In this document: positions 54,398 through 62,326 of the stretch, one piece after another
Layout: every line of letters starts with the position of its first letter
How positions within the stretch are numbered: the first letter of the stretch is position 1
Assembly: GCF_014268935.2 (NCBI RefSeq)
Contig: NZ_JABWRJ020000002.1
Span: 860,001-924,000 of the forward strand
Direction of reading: 5' to 3'
DNA length: 64,000 nt
From: Pseudomonas peradeniyensis
Lineage (GTDB): Bacteria > Pseudomonadota > Gammaproteobacteria > Pseudomonadales > Pseudomonadaceae
Translations under genes and position numbers: made by a program
The notes under the pieces: generated by a model
The model's database searches: none
What the model saw: the letters and a program-made list of their open reading frames with translations, nothing else
Told to the model about the DNA's origin: nothing

Positions 54398-55849
54398 TCA
54401 GACCAGCGGGTCACCCACGTGCAGGATCTTCATCCCGTTGGTGCCACCGATGGTGTGGTAGCTGTCGCCCTTGGTCAGGATCACCCAGTCACCTTGCTCG
54501 ACCAGACCGCGTTTGAGCAGCTCGTCGACCGCCGCCTGGCTCACCTTGTCCGCCGGCAGCGAGGCCGGGTCGAAGGCGATCGGGTAGACGCCGCGGAACA
54601 TGTTCGCGCGCGCCTGGGTAGCACGGTGCGGCGACAGGGCGAAGATCGGCACGTGCGAACGCAGGCGCGACATGATCAGCGGGGTGTAGCCACTTTCGGT
54701 GAGGGCGATGATCGCCTTGACACCGGGGAAGTGGTTGGCGGTGTACATGGCCGCCAGGGCGATGGACTCGTCGCAGCGCTCGAAGGTGGTGTGCAGGCGG
54801 TGGCTGGACTTCTGGCTGGTCGGGTGCTTCTCGGCGCCCGAGCAGATACGGGCCATGGCCTGCACGGCTTCGATCGGGTAGGCACCGGCGGCGCTTTCGG
54901 CCGACAGCATCACCGCGTCGGTGTTGTCGAGCACGGCGTTGGCCACGTCGGACACTTCGGCGCGGGTCGGCATCGGGTTCTGGATCATCGACTCCATCAT
55001 CTGGGTCGCCACGATCACCGCCTTGTTGTTGCGGCGGGCGTGCTGGATGATCTTCTTCTGGATGGCGATCAGCTCGGCGTCGCCGATTTCCACGCCCAGG
55101 TCGCCACGGGCAACCATGACGGCGTCGGACGCGAGGATCAGCTGGTCGAGGGTCTCGTCGTCGGCGACCGCTTCGGCGCGTTCGATCTTGGCCACCAGCC
55201 AGGCGCTGCCGCCGGCTTCGTCACGCAGCTTGCGTGCGTATTCCATGTCGCTGGCGTCACGCGGGAACGACACGGCCAGGTAGTCCAGGTCCATTTCCGC
55301 GGCCAGCTTGATGTCGGCCTTGTCTTTTTCGGTCAGGGCCGGTGCGGTCAGGCCGCCACCTTTGCGGTTGATGCCTTTGTGGTCGGACAGCGGGCCACCG
55401 ATGATCACCACGCAGTGCAGGGCATCGGCGGTGGCGGTTTCGACGCGCATGACCACGCGGCCGTCGTCGAGCAGCAGTTCGTCACCGACGCCGCAGTCCT
55501 TGACCAGGTCGGGGTAGTCGATGCCGACGATATCCTGGTTGCCTTCGGTCAGCGGGTGGGCGGTGGAGAAGGTGAACTTGTCACCGACTTTCAGTTCGAT
55601 GCGCTTGTTGGCGAATTTGGCGATGCGGATCTTCGGACCCTGCAGGTCGCCCAGCAGCGCGACATGGCGGCCGTTCTTGGCGGCGATGTCACGGATCAGG
55701 CGGGCGCGGGCCTTGTGCTCGTCCGGGGTGCCGTGGGAGAAGTTCAGGCGTGCCACGTCCAGGCCGGCGAGGATCAGCTGTTCGATCACTTCCGGCGAAT
55801 TGCTGGCGGGGCCAAGGGTGGCGACGATTTTGGTACGGCGGATGGTCAT
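54398..55849 (-). CDS. pykA: Pyruvate kinase (type II, PykA)
   Basis: A 483-residue pyruvate kinase, last step of lower glycolysis (PEP + ADP to pyruvate + ATP). Visible: TKIVATLGPAS at the N-terminus, the active-site region VARGDLGVEIGDAELIAIQKKII, the catalytic-Lys segment WLVAKIERAEAV and AVMLSAESAAGAYPIEAV near residue 310. The KT2440 equivalent, from memory, lies next to groEL, whereas here 45 kb of other genes separates them. Start at 55849 (MTIRRTKIVATLG) follows AGGAGTC. Confidence 0.96.
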   Translation of the reverse strand: MTIRRTKIVATLGPASNSPEVIEQLILAGLDVARLNFSHGTPDEHKARARLIRDIAAKNGRHVALLGDLQGPKIRIAKFANKRIELKVGDKFTFSTAHPLTEGNQDIVGIDYPDLVKDCGVGDELLLDDGRVVMRVETATADALHCVVIIGGPLSDHKGINRKGGGLTAPALTEKDKADIKLAAEMDLDYLAVSFPRDASDMEYARKLRDEAGGSAWLVAKIERAEAVADDETLDQLILASDAVMVARGDLGVEIGDAELIAIQKKIIQHARRNNKAVIVATQMMESMIQNPMPTRAEVSDVANAVLDNTDAVMLSAESAAGAYPIEAVQAMARICSGAEKHPTSQKSSHRLHTTFERCDESIALAAMYTANHFPGVKAIIALTESGYTPLIMSRLRSHVPIFALSPHRATQARANMFRGVYPIAFDPASLPADKVSQAAVDELLKRGLVEQGDWVILTKGDSYHTIGGTNGMKILHVGDPLV

Positions 55850-56030
55850 GCACAGACTCCTATAGTGAAGCGCAGCGAAAGGCTACTCCTCAATTGCGCT
55901 GTAGTCATTGTTCCGTTGCACTACCCGCACACGAAGGAGGGTTGCGTTTGAACGGTACGGGTATGCTTGCAAATGGCGGTGAAGATTTGTCGTGAAAGGC
56001 CGATACACTGCCCATCAAAGGAGAATTCCC

Positions 56031-56417
56031 ATGCGCACCCTGATCGTTTTGACCATGGCGGCCAGTGTCGTCGGCTGCACCCGCTGGTCCATGGACCACC
56101 ACCTGAACAACGCCTACCGCGCCTACGACCGTGGCGATTGCGCGAAAGTCATGCTGGAACTGTCGCAGGTCGACCGCACAAGCCGCGCCCGTCCGTTCAT
56201 CCACCCGGAAGTGTCGCTGCTGCGTGGCCAGTGCCTGGAGCGGCAGAAGCTCTTCGTCGACGCGGCGCAGACCTACCAGTACCTGATCCAGCAGTACCCG
56301 CGCAACGAGTACGCCTACCGTGCCCAGGCCCGTCTGCAGACGCTGGAAAAGCTCGGGCACCTGCGCGGCAGCGAGGCGACGGTGGCCAGTCCGGTGAACA
56401 CTACACCTTGGCGTTAA
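56031..56417 (+). CDS. Small TPR-like lipoprotein
   Basis: A 128-residue protein with a lipobox VVGC at residue 16 and a basic N-terminus, so probably outer-membrane-anchored. The mature part has a tetratricopeptide-like helix pair (AYRAYDRGDCAKVMLELSQ, AAQTYQYLIQQYPRNEYAYRAQ), as in YbgF/YfgL-type assembly proteins. Function is unknown. ATG at 56031 follows AAAGGAGA. Divergent from pykA, with about 180 bases between. Confidence 0.87.
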   Translation: MRTLIVLTMAASVVGCTRWSMDHHLNNAYRAYDRGDCAKVMLELSQVDRTSRARPFIHPEVSLLRGQCLERQKLFVDAAQTYQYLIQQYPRNEYAYRAQARLQTLEKLGHLRGSEATVASPVNTTPWR

Positions 56418-56540
56418 TCCTAATGTGTCGATGATTTCATGTAGTCCGTCCGTCGGACTGGGCTAATCTGTTAGAGAGTTGTCACGATCATCGCCAGTAC
56501 CTTGTCTTCCTGGCCCCAGGTACAGGATTTCACTGCGATC

Positions 56541-56900
56541 ATGTTTATCGAGCGACACATACAACGTCATCAACTGCCTTGCGTGCTCAAGGTGTTCAAC
56601 CGCTGCACCGACCAGCAGATCGGCTATCTGGGCAACGCCTCGGAAGACGGCCTGATGCTGATCAGCCAGTTGCCGGTGCTGGTGGGGCCGGATTTCGAGC
56701 TGCAATTGCGGGTGCCCCTCGCCGGCGGTGGCCTGCAATTTATCAACCTGACGGCCAGTTGCCTGTGGTGCCGCGAGGATGAGACGCCGGGGCATTTCGA
56801 TGCCGGCTTCATGCTGCTGCAGGCACCGCAGGAATACGATGAGTTCGTCCGCTCCCTGCGCGACTTCTTCAGCTTCCGGCCCATGAACGCCTCCGCCTGA
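56541..56900 (+). CDS. PilZ domain protein
   Basis: A 119-residue single-domain PilZ protein, a putative c-di-GMP effector. The NxSxxG loop is NASEDG near residue 33 and the strands LMLISQLPVLVGPDFELQLRV follow. The N-terminal RxxxR is not obvious: the segment VLKVFNRCTDQQIGYLG has one Arg only, so direct binding is uncertain. With YajQ and BifA it is the third c-di-GMP-linked gene in the window. ATG at 56541 is used; an upstream TTG would add an unconserved leader. Confidence 0.82.
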   Translation: MFIERHIQRHQLPCVLKVFNRCTDQQIGYLGNASEDGLMLISQLPVLVGPDFELQLRVPLAGGGLQFINLTASCLWCREDETPGHFDAGFMLLQAPQEYDEFVRSLRDFFSFRPMNASA

Positions 56901-56961
56901 GGCTGGCCCAGCCCTCCCACGTGCCGTTAGACTCTGGTCGACCTCGATACAGGAAGACCCC

Positions 56962-58392
56962 GTGAGCTCCAGCATTTTCTGGCACGACTACGAAACCACC
57001 GGCATCAACCCGCGCAGCGACCGCCCGCTGCAGGTGGCCGGCGTGCGCACCGATCTCGACCTCAATGAGATCGAGGCGCCGATCAGTCTCTACTGCCGCC
57101 CCTCAGACGATATCCTGCCGCACCCCGCGGCCTGCCTGGTGACCGGCATCACTCCCGGGCAACTGGCCGACCAGGGCCTGTGCGAAGCCGAGTTCATGAC
57201 CCGGGTCCACGATCAGCTGGTCCGCCCTGGCACCTGTGGCGCGGGCTACAACACCCTGCGTTTCGACGATGAGGTCACCCGCTACAGCCTCTACCGCAAC
57301 TTCTTCGACCCCTACGCTCGGGAATGGCAGGGCGGCAACAGCCGCTGGGACCTGATCGATGTGGTCCGCACCGCTTATGCGCTGCGCCCCGAGGGGATCG
57401 TCTGGCCACAGCAGGACGGGCGCACCAGTCTGCGCCTGGAACTGCTGAGCAAGGCCAATGGCATCGACCACGGCCATGCCCACGAGGCGCTTTCCGACGT
57501 GCGGGCGACCATTGCCCTTGCCCGCTTGATTCGCGAGAAGCAGCCGCGGTTGTATGACTGGCTGTTCCAGTTGCGCAGCAAGCACAAGGTCATGGAACAG
57601 GTTCGGCTATTGCAACCGCTGGTTCATGTATCCGGACGTTTCTCGGCCCAGCGCAACTATATCGGCGTGGTACTGCCTTTGGCCTGGCATCCGCGCAACC
57701 GCAACGCGCTGATTGTCTGCGACTTGCAACAAGATGCTTCGCCGCTGCTCCAGGAAAGTGCAGAAGCATTGCGCCAGCGCCTGTATACGCGGCACGAAGA
57801 CATGGCCCAGGGCGAACTACCGGTGCCGCTGAAGTTGGTGCATGTCAACCGCTGCCCGGTATTGGCGCCCCTGTCGGTGTTGCGCCCGGCCGATCAACAA
57901 CGCCTGGGGCTCGAGTTGTCGGCATTGCAGACACGGGCAGAGCAGTTGGCCAATCAGCAGGCCATGTGGGGGGACAAGCTGGACATCATTTATCAGGAAG
58001 AAGGCTTTGCCCCCAGCGAAGACCCGGAGCAACAGTTGTATGACGGTTTTCTCGGCGACCGCGACAAGCGCCTGAGCGAACAAGTGCGGCGTGTGGATCC
58101 GGCGCAATTGGCACATGGACAATGGATGTTCGATGACCCGCGACTGCCGGAACTGTTGTTCCGCTATCGCGCGCGAAACTTTTCCGACACCCTTGATGAA
58201 CAAGAGCGCGCCCGTTGGCATGCGTTCTGTCAGCAGCGGCTTACTGATCCTACTTGCGGTGCGCCTAATACCCTGGCGGACTTCGAGCAGGCATGCCAGA
58301 GCAGTTGGGCCGACGCCAGCGAAGCGGGACGGCAGGTGCTGGAGGCTTGGCAAGCCCATGTCCGGCAACTGAAAGTGCAGTACCAGCTTTGA
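56962..58392 (+). CDS. sbcB: Exodeoxyribonuclease I
   Basis: A 476-residue DEDD-family 3'-5' exonuclease acting on single-stranded DNA, a part of recombination and mismatch repair. Visible: WHDYETTGINP (Asp and Glu metal ligands), AHEALSDVRATIAL with the His/Asp of DEDDh, YNTLRFDDEVTR in the middle domain and the SSB-contact C-terminal domain. The start is GTG at 56962 with CAGGAAG upstream. A bidirectional terminator separates it from mvaT/turA. Confidence 0.95.
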   Translation: MSSSIFWHDYETTGINPRSDRPLQVAGVRTDLDLNEIEAPISLYCRPSDDILPHPAACLVTGITPGQLADQGLCEAEFMTRVHDQLVRPGTCGAGYNTLRFDDEVTRYSLYRNFFDPYAREWQGGNSRWDLIDVVRTAYALRPEGIVWPQQDGRTSLRLELLSKANGIDHGHAHEALSDVRATIALARLIREKQPRLYDWLFQLRSKHKVMEQVRLLQPLVHVSGRFSAQRNYIGVVLPLAWHPRNRNALIVCDLQQDASPLLQESAEALRQRLYTRHEDMAQGELPVPLKLVHVNRCPVLAPLSVLRPADQQRLGLELSALQTRAEQLANQQAMWGDKLDIIYQEEGFAPSEDPEQQLYDGFLGDRDKRLSEQVRRVDPAQLAHGQWMFDDPRLPELLFRYRARNFSDTLDEQERARWHAFCQQRLTDPTCGAPNTLADFEQACQSSWADASEAGRQVLEAWQAHVRQLKVQYQL

Positions 58393-58408
58393 AATGTGCA
58401 GATAAACA

Positions 58409-58437
58409 AAAAAACGCCGGCAAGTGCCGGCGTTTTT
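58409..58437. terminator. Bidirectional terminator between sbcB and mvaT/turA
   Basis: AAAAACGCCGGC, loop AAGT, GCCGGCGTTTTT: a perfect eight-base stem with A and T tracts on both sides, so it can end both convergent transcripts. Confidence 0.95.
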
Positions 58438-58468
58438 CATGTTGAAACCAATGCGCCTGTCAGGCGAA

Positions 58469-58846
58469 TCAGTCCAGCAGGGTAGCCCAGCTTTCGACGA
58501 CGTCGCCGCCCCACTTGGCTTTCCACTCTTTCAGGGTCTTGTGGTTGCCACCCTTGGTTTCAATAACCTCGCCGTTGTGCGGGTTCTTGTATTGCTTGAC
58601 CTTGCGTGCACGCTTGGTGCCGGTGGCCTTGACTGCGCCGCGCGGGGCTTTGCTCAGTTTGCTTTCCGGATCGAGCAGGGCGATCACGTCACGCAGCGAC
58701 TTGCCGTTTTCGGCCATCAGTTCGCGCAGCTTCTTTTCGAACTCCAGTTCTTTTTGCAGCTTGCCGTCTTGCGACAGGTTGGCCAGGCGGGCTTGAAGTT
58801 CCTTGATGGCTTCTTCGGTGGCGCGGTATTCGTTGATCAGGGACAT
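58469..58846 (-). CDS. mvaT: H-NS-like xenogeneic silencer, MvaT/TurA family
   Basis: A 125-residue nucleoid protein. The N-terminal oligomerisation coiled coil (2-60) is followed by a flexible linker (SKAPRGAVKATGTKRARKV) and the C-terminal AT-hook-like DNA-binding domain (YKNPHNGEVIETKGGNHKTLKEWKAKWG) that binds AT-rich DNA. It silences horizontally acquired, AT-rich genes. In P. putida this position holds TurA. The AT-rich delta-60 and Ig-module genes nearby are its natural targets. It is preceded by 301 AT-rich bases including a 14-base palindrome. Confidence 0.95.
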   Translation of the reverse strand: MSLINEYRATEEAIKELQARLANLSQDGKLQKELEFEKKLRELMAENGKSLRDVIALLDPESKLSKAPRGAVKATGTKRARKVKQYKNPHNGEVIETKGGNHKTLKEWKAKWGGDVVESWATLLD

Positions 58847-59147
58847 GGTGTGTTCCTTAATGCATGTTCAGAGAGAGGCAGTGGGGGCAATAATAGACAG
58901 GCGAAACTCTCAAGTAAACAATTTAATATTGATCACTGATTTAATAGTAGGCACTGACTGCGCAGTCATTAGGTTAAGAAAAATTTACAATTTGTCTGGG
59001 CCACTGGCCATTTCCCCTTGGGAAGAAGGGAATAGGCCTGTGCGACTGTGTCCTTGAGCTTGCTGATGCGAGGGTGTAGATGCTTACTGCGTTTTTCCCG
59101 GCAGGCCGCTAGAATATGCGCCTTTGCGAAGTTCTGGAGTCTCCCTC
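58847..59147. other. AT-rich upstream region of mvaT/turA
   Basis: 301 bases of AT-rich DNA with TTTAATATTGATCACTGATT and a perfect palindrome; the purU start lies at the right side. No gene is seen. Confidence 0.75.
58955..58968. promoter_or_regulatory. Perfect palindrome in the mvaT/turA upstream region
   Basis: TGACTGCGCAGTCA is an exact 14-base palindrome about 110 bases upstream of the mvaT/turA start, in a region where H-NS homologues commonly autoregulate. The bound factor is not known. Confidence 0.45.
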
Positions 59148-59999
59148 ATGCGCACCTATCGACTGGTGATTGCCTGCCCCGACCGCGTCGGCATCGTGGC
59201 AAAAGTCAGTAATTTCCTGGCCCTCTACAATGGCTGGATCAACGAAGCCAGCCACCACTCCGACGAGCAGAGCGGTTGGTTCTTCATGCGCCATGAGATC
59301 CGCGCCGAGTCCCTGCCGTTTGGTATCGAGGCTTTCCGCGAGGCGTTCGCCCCGATCGCCGAAGAGTTCTCCATGACCTGGCGGATCACCGACTCGGCGC
59401 AGAAGAAGCGCGTGGTGCTGATGGCAAGCCGTGAGTCGCACTGCCTGGCCGACCTGCTGCACCGCTGGCACACCGACGAGCTGGACTGCGAGATTCCCTG
59501 CGTGATCTCCAACCACAATGACCTGCGCAGCATGGTCGAGTGGCACGGCATTCCGTTCCACCATGTGCCGGTCGATCCCAAGGACAAGCAGCCGGCGTTC
59601 GCCGAGGTCTCGCGCCTGGTCGCCGAATGCGGCGCCGATGCCGTGGTGCTGGCGCGCTACATGCAGATCCTGCCGCCGCAGCTGTGCCAGGCATACGCGG
59701 AAAAGGTCATCAACATCCACCACAGCTTCCTGCCCTCGTTCGTGGGTGCCAAGCCGTACCACCAGGCGGCACTGCGCGGCGTGAAGCTGATCGGCGCGAC
59801 CTGCCACTACGTGACCGAGGAACTGGACGCCGGCCCGATCATCGAGCAGGACGTGGTGCGTGTCAGCCATGCCGACAGCATCGAGGACATGGTGCGCTTC
59901 GGCCGTGACGTGGAAAAGATGGTCCTGGCCCGTGGCCTGCGCTATCACCTGGAAGACCGCGTGCTGGTGCACGGCAACAAGACCGTGGTGTTCAACTGA
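59148..59999 (+). CDS. purU: Formyltetrahydrofolate deformylase
   Basis: A 283-residue PurU that hydrolyses 10-formyl-THF to formate and THF. The N-terminal ACT domain (1-85, ACPDRVGIVAKVSNFL) is followed by the formyltransferase-type hydrolase domain, with NIHHSFLPSF and LDAGPIIEQDVVRV that provide the catalytic His and Asp. ATG at 59148 starts MRTYRLVIACPDR; a frame beginning at 59124 adds non-conserved residues. It follows the mvaT/turA gene's promoter region, divergent from it. Confidence 0.96.
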   Translation: MRTYRLVIACPDRVGIVAKVSNFLALYNGWINEASHHSDEQSGWFFMRHEIRAESLPFGIEAFREAFAPIAEEFSMTWRITDSAQKKRVVLMASRESHCLADLLHRWHTDELDCEIPCVISNHNDLRSMVEWHGIPFHHVPVDPKDKQPAFAEVSRLVAECGADAVVLARYMQILPPQLCQAYAEKVINIHHSFLPSFVGAKPYHQAALRGVKLIGATCHYVTEELDAGPIIEQDVVRVSHADSIEDMVRFGRDVEKMVLARGLRYHLEDRVLVHGNKTVVFN

Positions 60000-60291
60000 G
60001 TCGAGGGCCATGGCATGGCAGGCCCGCGTGACAAGGCCGGCGCCTCGGCGCCACCGACCTTGGGCGAAGGCTGCCTGGCCCGCTTCGACCCCGAGGCGTT
60101 GAGCGATGACGACGGCACCGAGTTTCCCGGTGCCGCCGAACTCTGGGGGCGACTCAACCCGCCTGGCGAAGACGCTCCAGTCGTGGACGCGCCAGCAAGT
60201 GCAGGAACACCGGCCCGCCTGCCAGCAGACAGAAGGTATAGGTGACTGCGCGCCAGCAGCAGTGCCAGATGCTGCCTGCCCAGTTGGTTCA
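60000..60291. other. Unassigned stretch between purU and the deacetylase gene
   Basis: 292 bases. A 76-codon plus-strand frame (60015-60245) and a minus-strand frame starting at 60292 that overlaps the deacetylase stop both exist, but neither has a recognisable domain. On the minus strand a hydrophobic run (TFCLLAGGPVFLHLL) lies one base out of frame with the ATG-started frame, so a small frame-shifted membrane protein remnant is possible. I do not call a gene. Confidence 0.5.
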
Positions 60292-61053
60292 TCAGGCGGC
60301 CTGGCGCGCCAGCCAGGCGGACTTGGTCAGTGGCTCACGACCTTGGGCCAGCAACTGGTGCAGGGTATCGAGCCAGTAATTGCGTGCGCTGGCGTGGCGC
60401 ATGTCGACCGGATGCAGGCCCAGGCGCAGGGTTTCGGCTTCGCGCCAGCGGCGGCATTGCCAGTCGCTGACCACCCTCGACAGGCCGCGGCGCCAGGCGC
60501 TGCGGGCACTCCACACCAGTCCCGGGGCCTCGAAGGCGGTGAAGTCCGGCAGCCGGTACAGGTGACGCGACGAGCTGGTATAGCGCAGTGGCAACTGCCT
60601 CAGTGCCTGGCGCGTACCCGCGCTCATCAGCCAGGCGGGGGCAACGAAGCCCGCCACCGGCCAGCCCTGTGTCTCGAACAGGGCCAGCCCGGCCTGCAGG
60701 CGTTGCAGGGCGTCTGCCTGGTCCAGTCCATGAAATTCACCTTCGTGGGTATAGATCCGGCGCATGAAATATTCGCCCGGTCCGCGTGGCGGCGGGCCAT
60801 CGTCGGCGTGGTAGTAGCCATGCAGGGCCAGCTCGTCGCCCTGGGCCAGGCGCCGCTCGAGCAGGCGGCAGAAGGTGGGTGAACGGGTCAGCGGGTTGCG
60901 GTGGTGGAAGTCCGGCACCACCAGCCAGGTCATGGGCACCCCGCCCAGTGCGTCGATGGCCTGGACGAAGGGCTGGTAGTCCGGCCAGGTTTCCGGCGCG
61001 ATATCGTGCAGCACCAGCATCAGGCTGCGCGTGTCGGCCTGGCCCTCAGCCAT
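60292..61053 (-). CDS. Polysaccharide deacetylase-like protein (DUF2334)
   Basis: A 253-residue protein of the NodB-fold group: LMLVLHDIAPETWPDY provides the Asp-containing first motif, then ELALHGYYHADDG and the aromatic segment HLYRLPDFTAF. Such enzymes de-N-acetylate surface or intracellular sugars. It overlaps the glycosyltransferase gene by eight bases; the pair probably modifies a surface glycan or glycolipid. ATG at 61053 is chosen because its product begins just before the conserved strand. Confidence 0.87.
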   Translation of the reverse strand: MAEGQADTRSLMLVLHDIAPETWPDYQPFVQAIDALGGVPMTWLVVPDFHHRNPLTRSPTFCRLLERRLAQGDELALHGYYHADDGPPPRGPGEYFMRRIYTHEGEFHGLDQADALQRLQAGLALFETQGWPVAGFVAPAWLMSAGTRQALRQLPLRYTSSSRHLYRLPDFTAFEAPGLVWSARSAWRRGLSRVVSDWQCRRWREAETLRLGLHPVDMRHASARNYWLDTLHQLLAQGREPLTKSAWLARQAA

Positions 61054-62158
61054 GGGCGCGCACCGGCAGCGGGTGGCCGAGCACCGCCTGGTAATGCTGG
61101 AGCAGGCCGTTGACCACGGTGTCCCAGTTGTAATGGCGCTCCACGTGTTGGCGTGCCTGACGGCCCAGTTGTTCCACACCGCTGTCGAACGCTTCGCGCA
61201 CGGCTTCGGCCATGGCTTGGCCATCGTTGGGTGGGCACAGCCGGCCGCAGCGCTCGTCGACGATTTCGCTGAAGGCGCCGGCGCGCACGGCCACCACGGG
61301 CGTGGCGCTGGCCATGGCTTCGAGGATCACCAGACCGAAGGTTTCCTGGTCGCCGGCATGCACCAGCAGGTCGGCGCTGGCCAGCAGCCGGGCAATCTGC
61401 GTGGGCGGACAGAAGTGGTCGATCACGCTGACATTGCCCGGCACGCTGGCCGGCATGTTCGAGCCCACCAGCAGCAGGTGGTAGGGCTGGCCGAGCGCGT
61501 GCATGCAGTCGAGCAGCACCGGCAGGTTCTTTTCCCGCGAGCCGCGGCCGGCGAACACCAGCAGGCGGCTGGTATCGGCGATGCCCAGCTCGGCGCGCAG
61601 GCCGGGGTCGTGTCGGTCGGGGTTGAACAGCGCCAGGTCCACGCCCAGGCGCTGCACGTGCACGTTCTCCACGCCCAGTCGGCGCAGCTTGTCGGCCATC
61701 ACCTGGCTGGGTGCCAGGACCCGGTCGAAATGCCCGTAGAGCTTGCTGACATAGGCCTCGACATTGGGGGTGAACCAGTTGCCCATGCGGTTGCTCACCA
61801 GCAGGGGCAGGTCGGAGTGATAGAAGCCGATCACTGGCACATCGAGCTTGCGCCGCGCCTCCAGGGCCGCCCAGGCGGTGAGGTAGGGGTCGCCGACCTC
61901 GATCAGGTCGGGCCGCAGGCGGCGCAGTTCCTTGCACCAGGGCGCCAGGCGCACCGGGAAGCGGTAGCCGTTGCCGAAGGGCAGGGGTGGGGCGGGTACG
62001 TGATAGACACCATCGACCTGGCTGGCATTGGCACCGGGAATCAGCAGGCTGTGGCGAACGCCGGGCATGGCGTCTAGGCGGCGGTGCTTGGCATCAAGGT
62101 AGGTTCGCACGCCGCCGCTGGCCGGGGCATAGAACATGGTGATGTCGGCGATGTGCAC
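61046..62158 (-). CDS. GT4-family glycosyltransferase
   Basis: A 370-residue glycosyltransferase of the GT-B fold, family 4. The N-terminal domain has the ADITMFYAPASGGVRTYLDAK acceptor-binding region; the C-terminal domain has LLVFAGRGSREKNLP and the ExxxxxxxE donor motif DQETFGLVILEAMA. The start is placed at GTG 62158 because GGAGGG lies ten bases upstream; the ATG at 62167 touches that site and is too close. Probably cotranscribed with the deacetylase gene. The sugar and acceptor are not known. Confidence 0.86.
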   Translation of the reverse strand: MHIADITMFYAPASGGVRTYLDAKHRRLDAMPGVRHSLLIPGANASQVDGVYHVPAPPLPFGNGYRFPVRLAPWCKELRRLRPDLIEVGDPYLTAWAALEARRKLDVPVIGFYHSDLPLLVSNRMGNWFTPNVEAYVSKLYGHFDRVLAPSQVMADKLRRLGVENVHVQRLGVDLALFNPDRHDPGLRAELGIADTSRLLVFAGRGSREKNLPVLLDCMHALGQPYHLLLVGSNMPASVPGNVSVIDHFCPPTQIARLLASADLLVHAGDQETFGLVILEAMASATPVVAVRAGAFSEIVDERCGRLCPPNDGQAMAEAVREAFDSGVEQLGRQARQHVERHYNWDTVVNGLLQHYQAVLGHPLPVRAHG

Positions 62159-62284
62159 GATCAGCATCCCTCCGGGATCGTCCTCGGGTGAGTCATTCGG
62201 CGGTTATGAACCGGCGATGACGCGCCTGAGGGTTGACCTACCTGAAGGATAGTTTGTTCGATCAGGGTTTGGCGGGGCGCCCTG

Positions 62285-62309
62285 TCGCGGGGCAAGCCCG
62301 CTCCCGCGA
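62285..62309. repeat. Single REP element
   Basis: TCGCGGGGCAAGCCCGCTCC, one full complement copy with a nearby partial GGGGAGCGGGC. It lies between the glycosyltransferase start region and the chemoreceptor stop. Confidence 0.82.
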
Positions 62310-62326
62310 GGGGAGCGGGCGGCGGG

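Noticed and set aside
60015..60245. 76-codon plus-strand frame after purU
   Set aside because: Codon quality is good only in the first half, there is no known domain and no strong ribosome site; kept as unassigned sequence.
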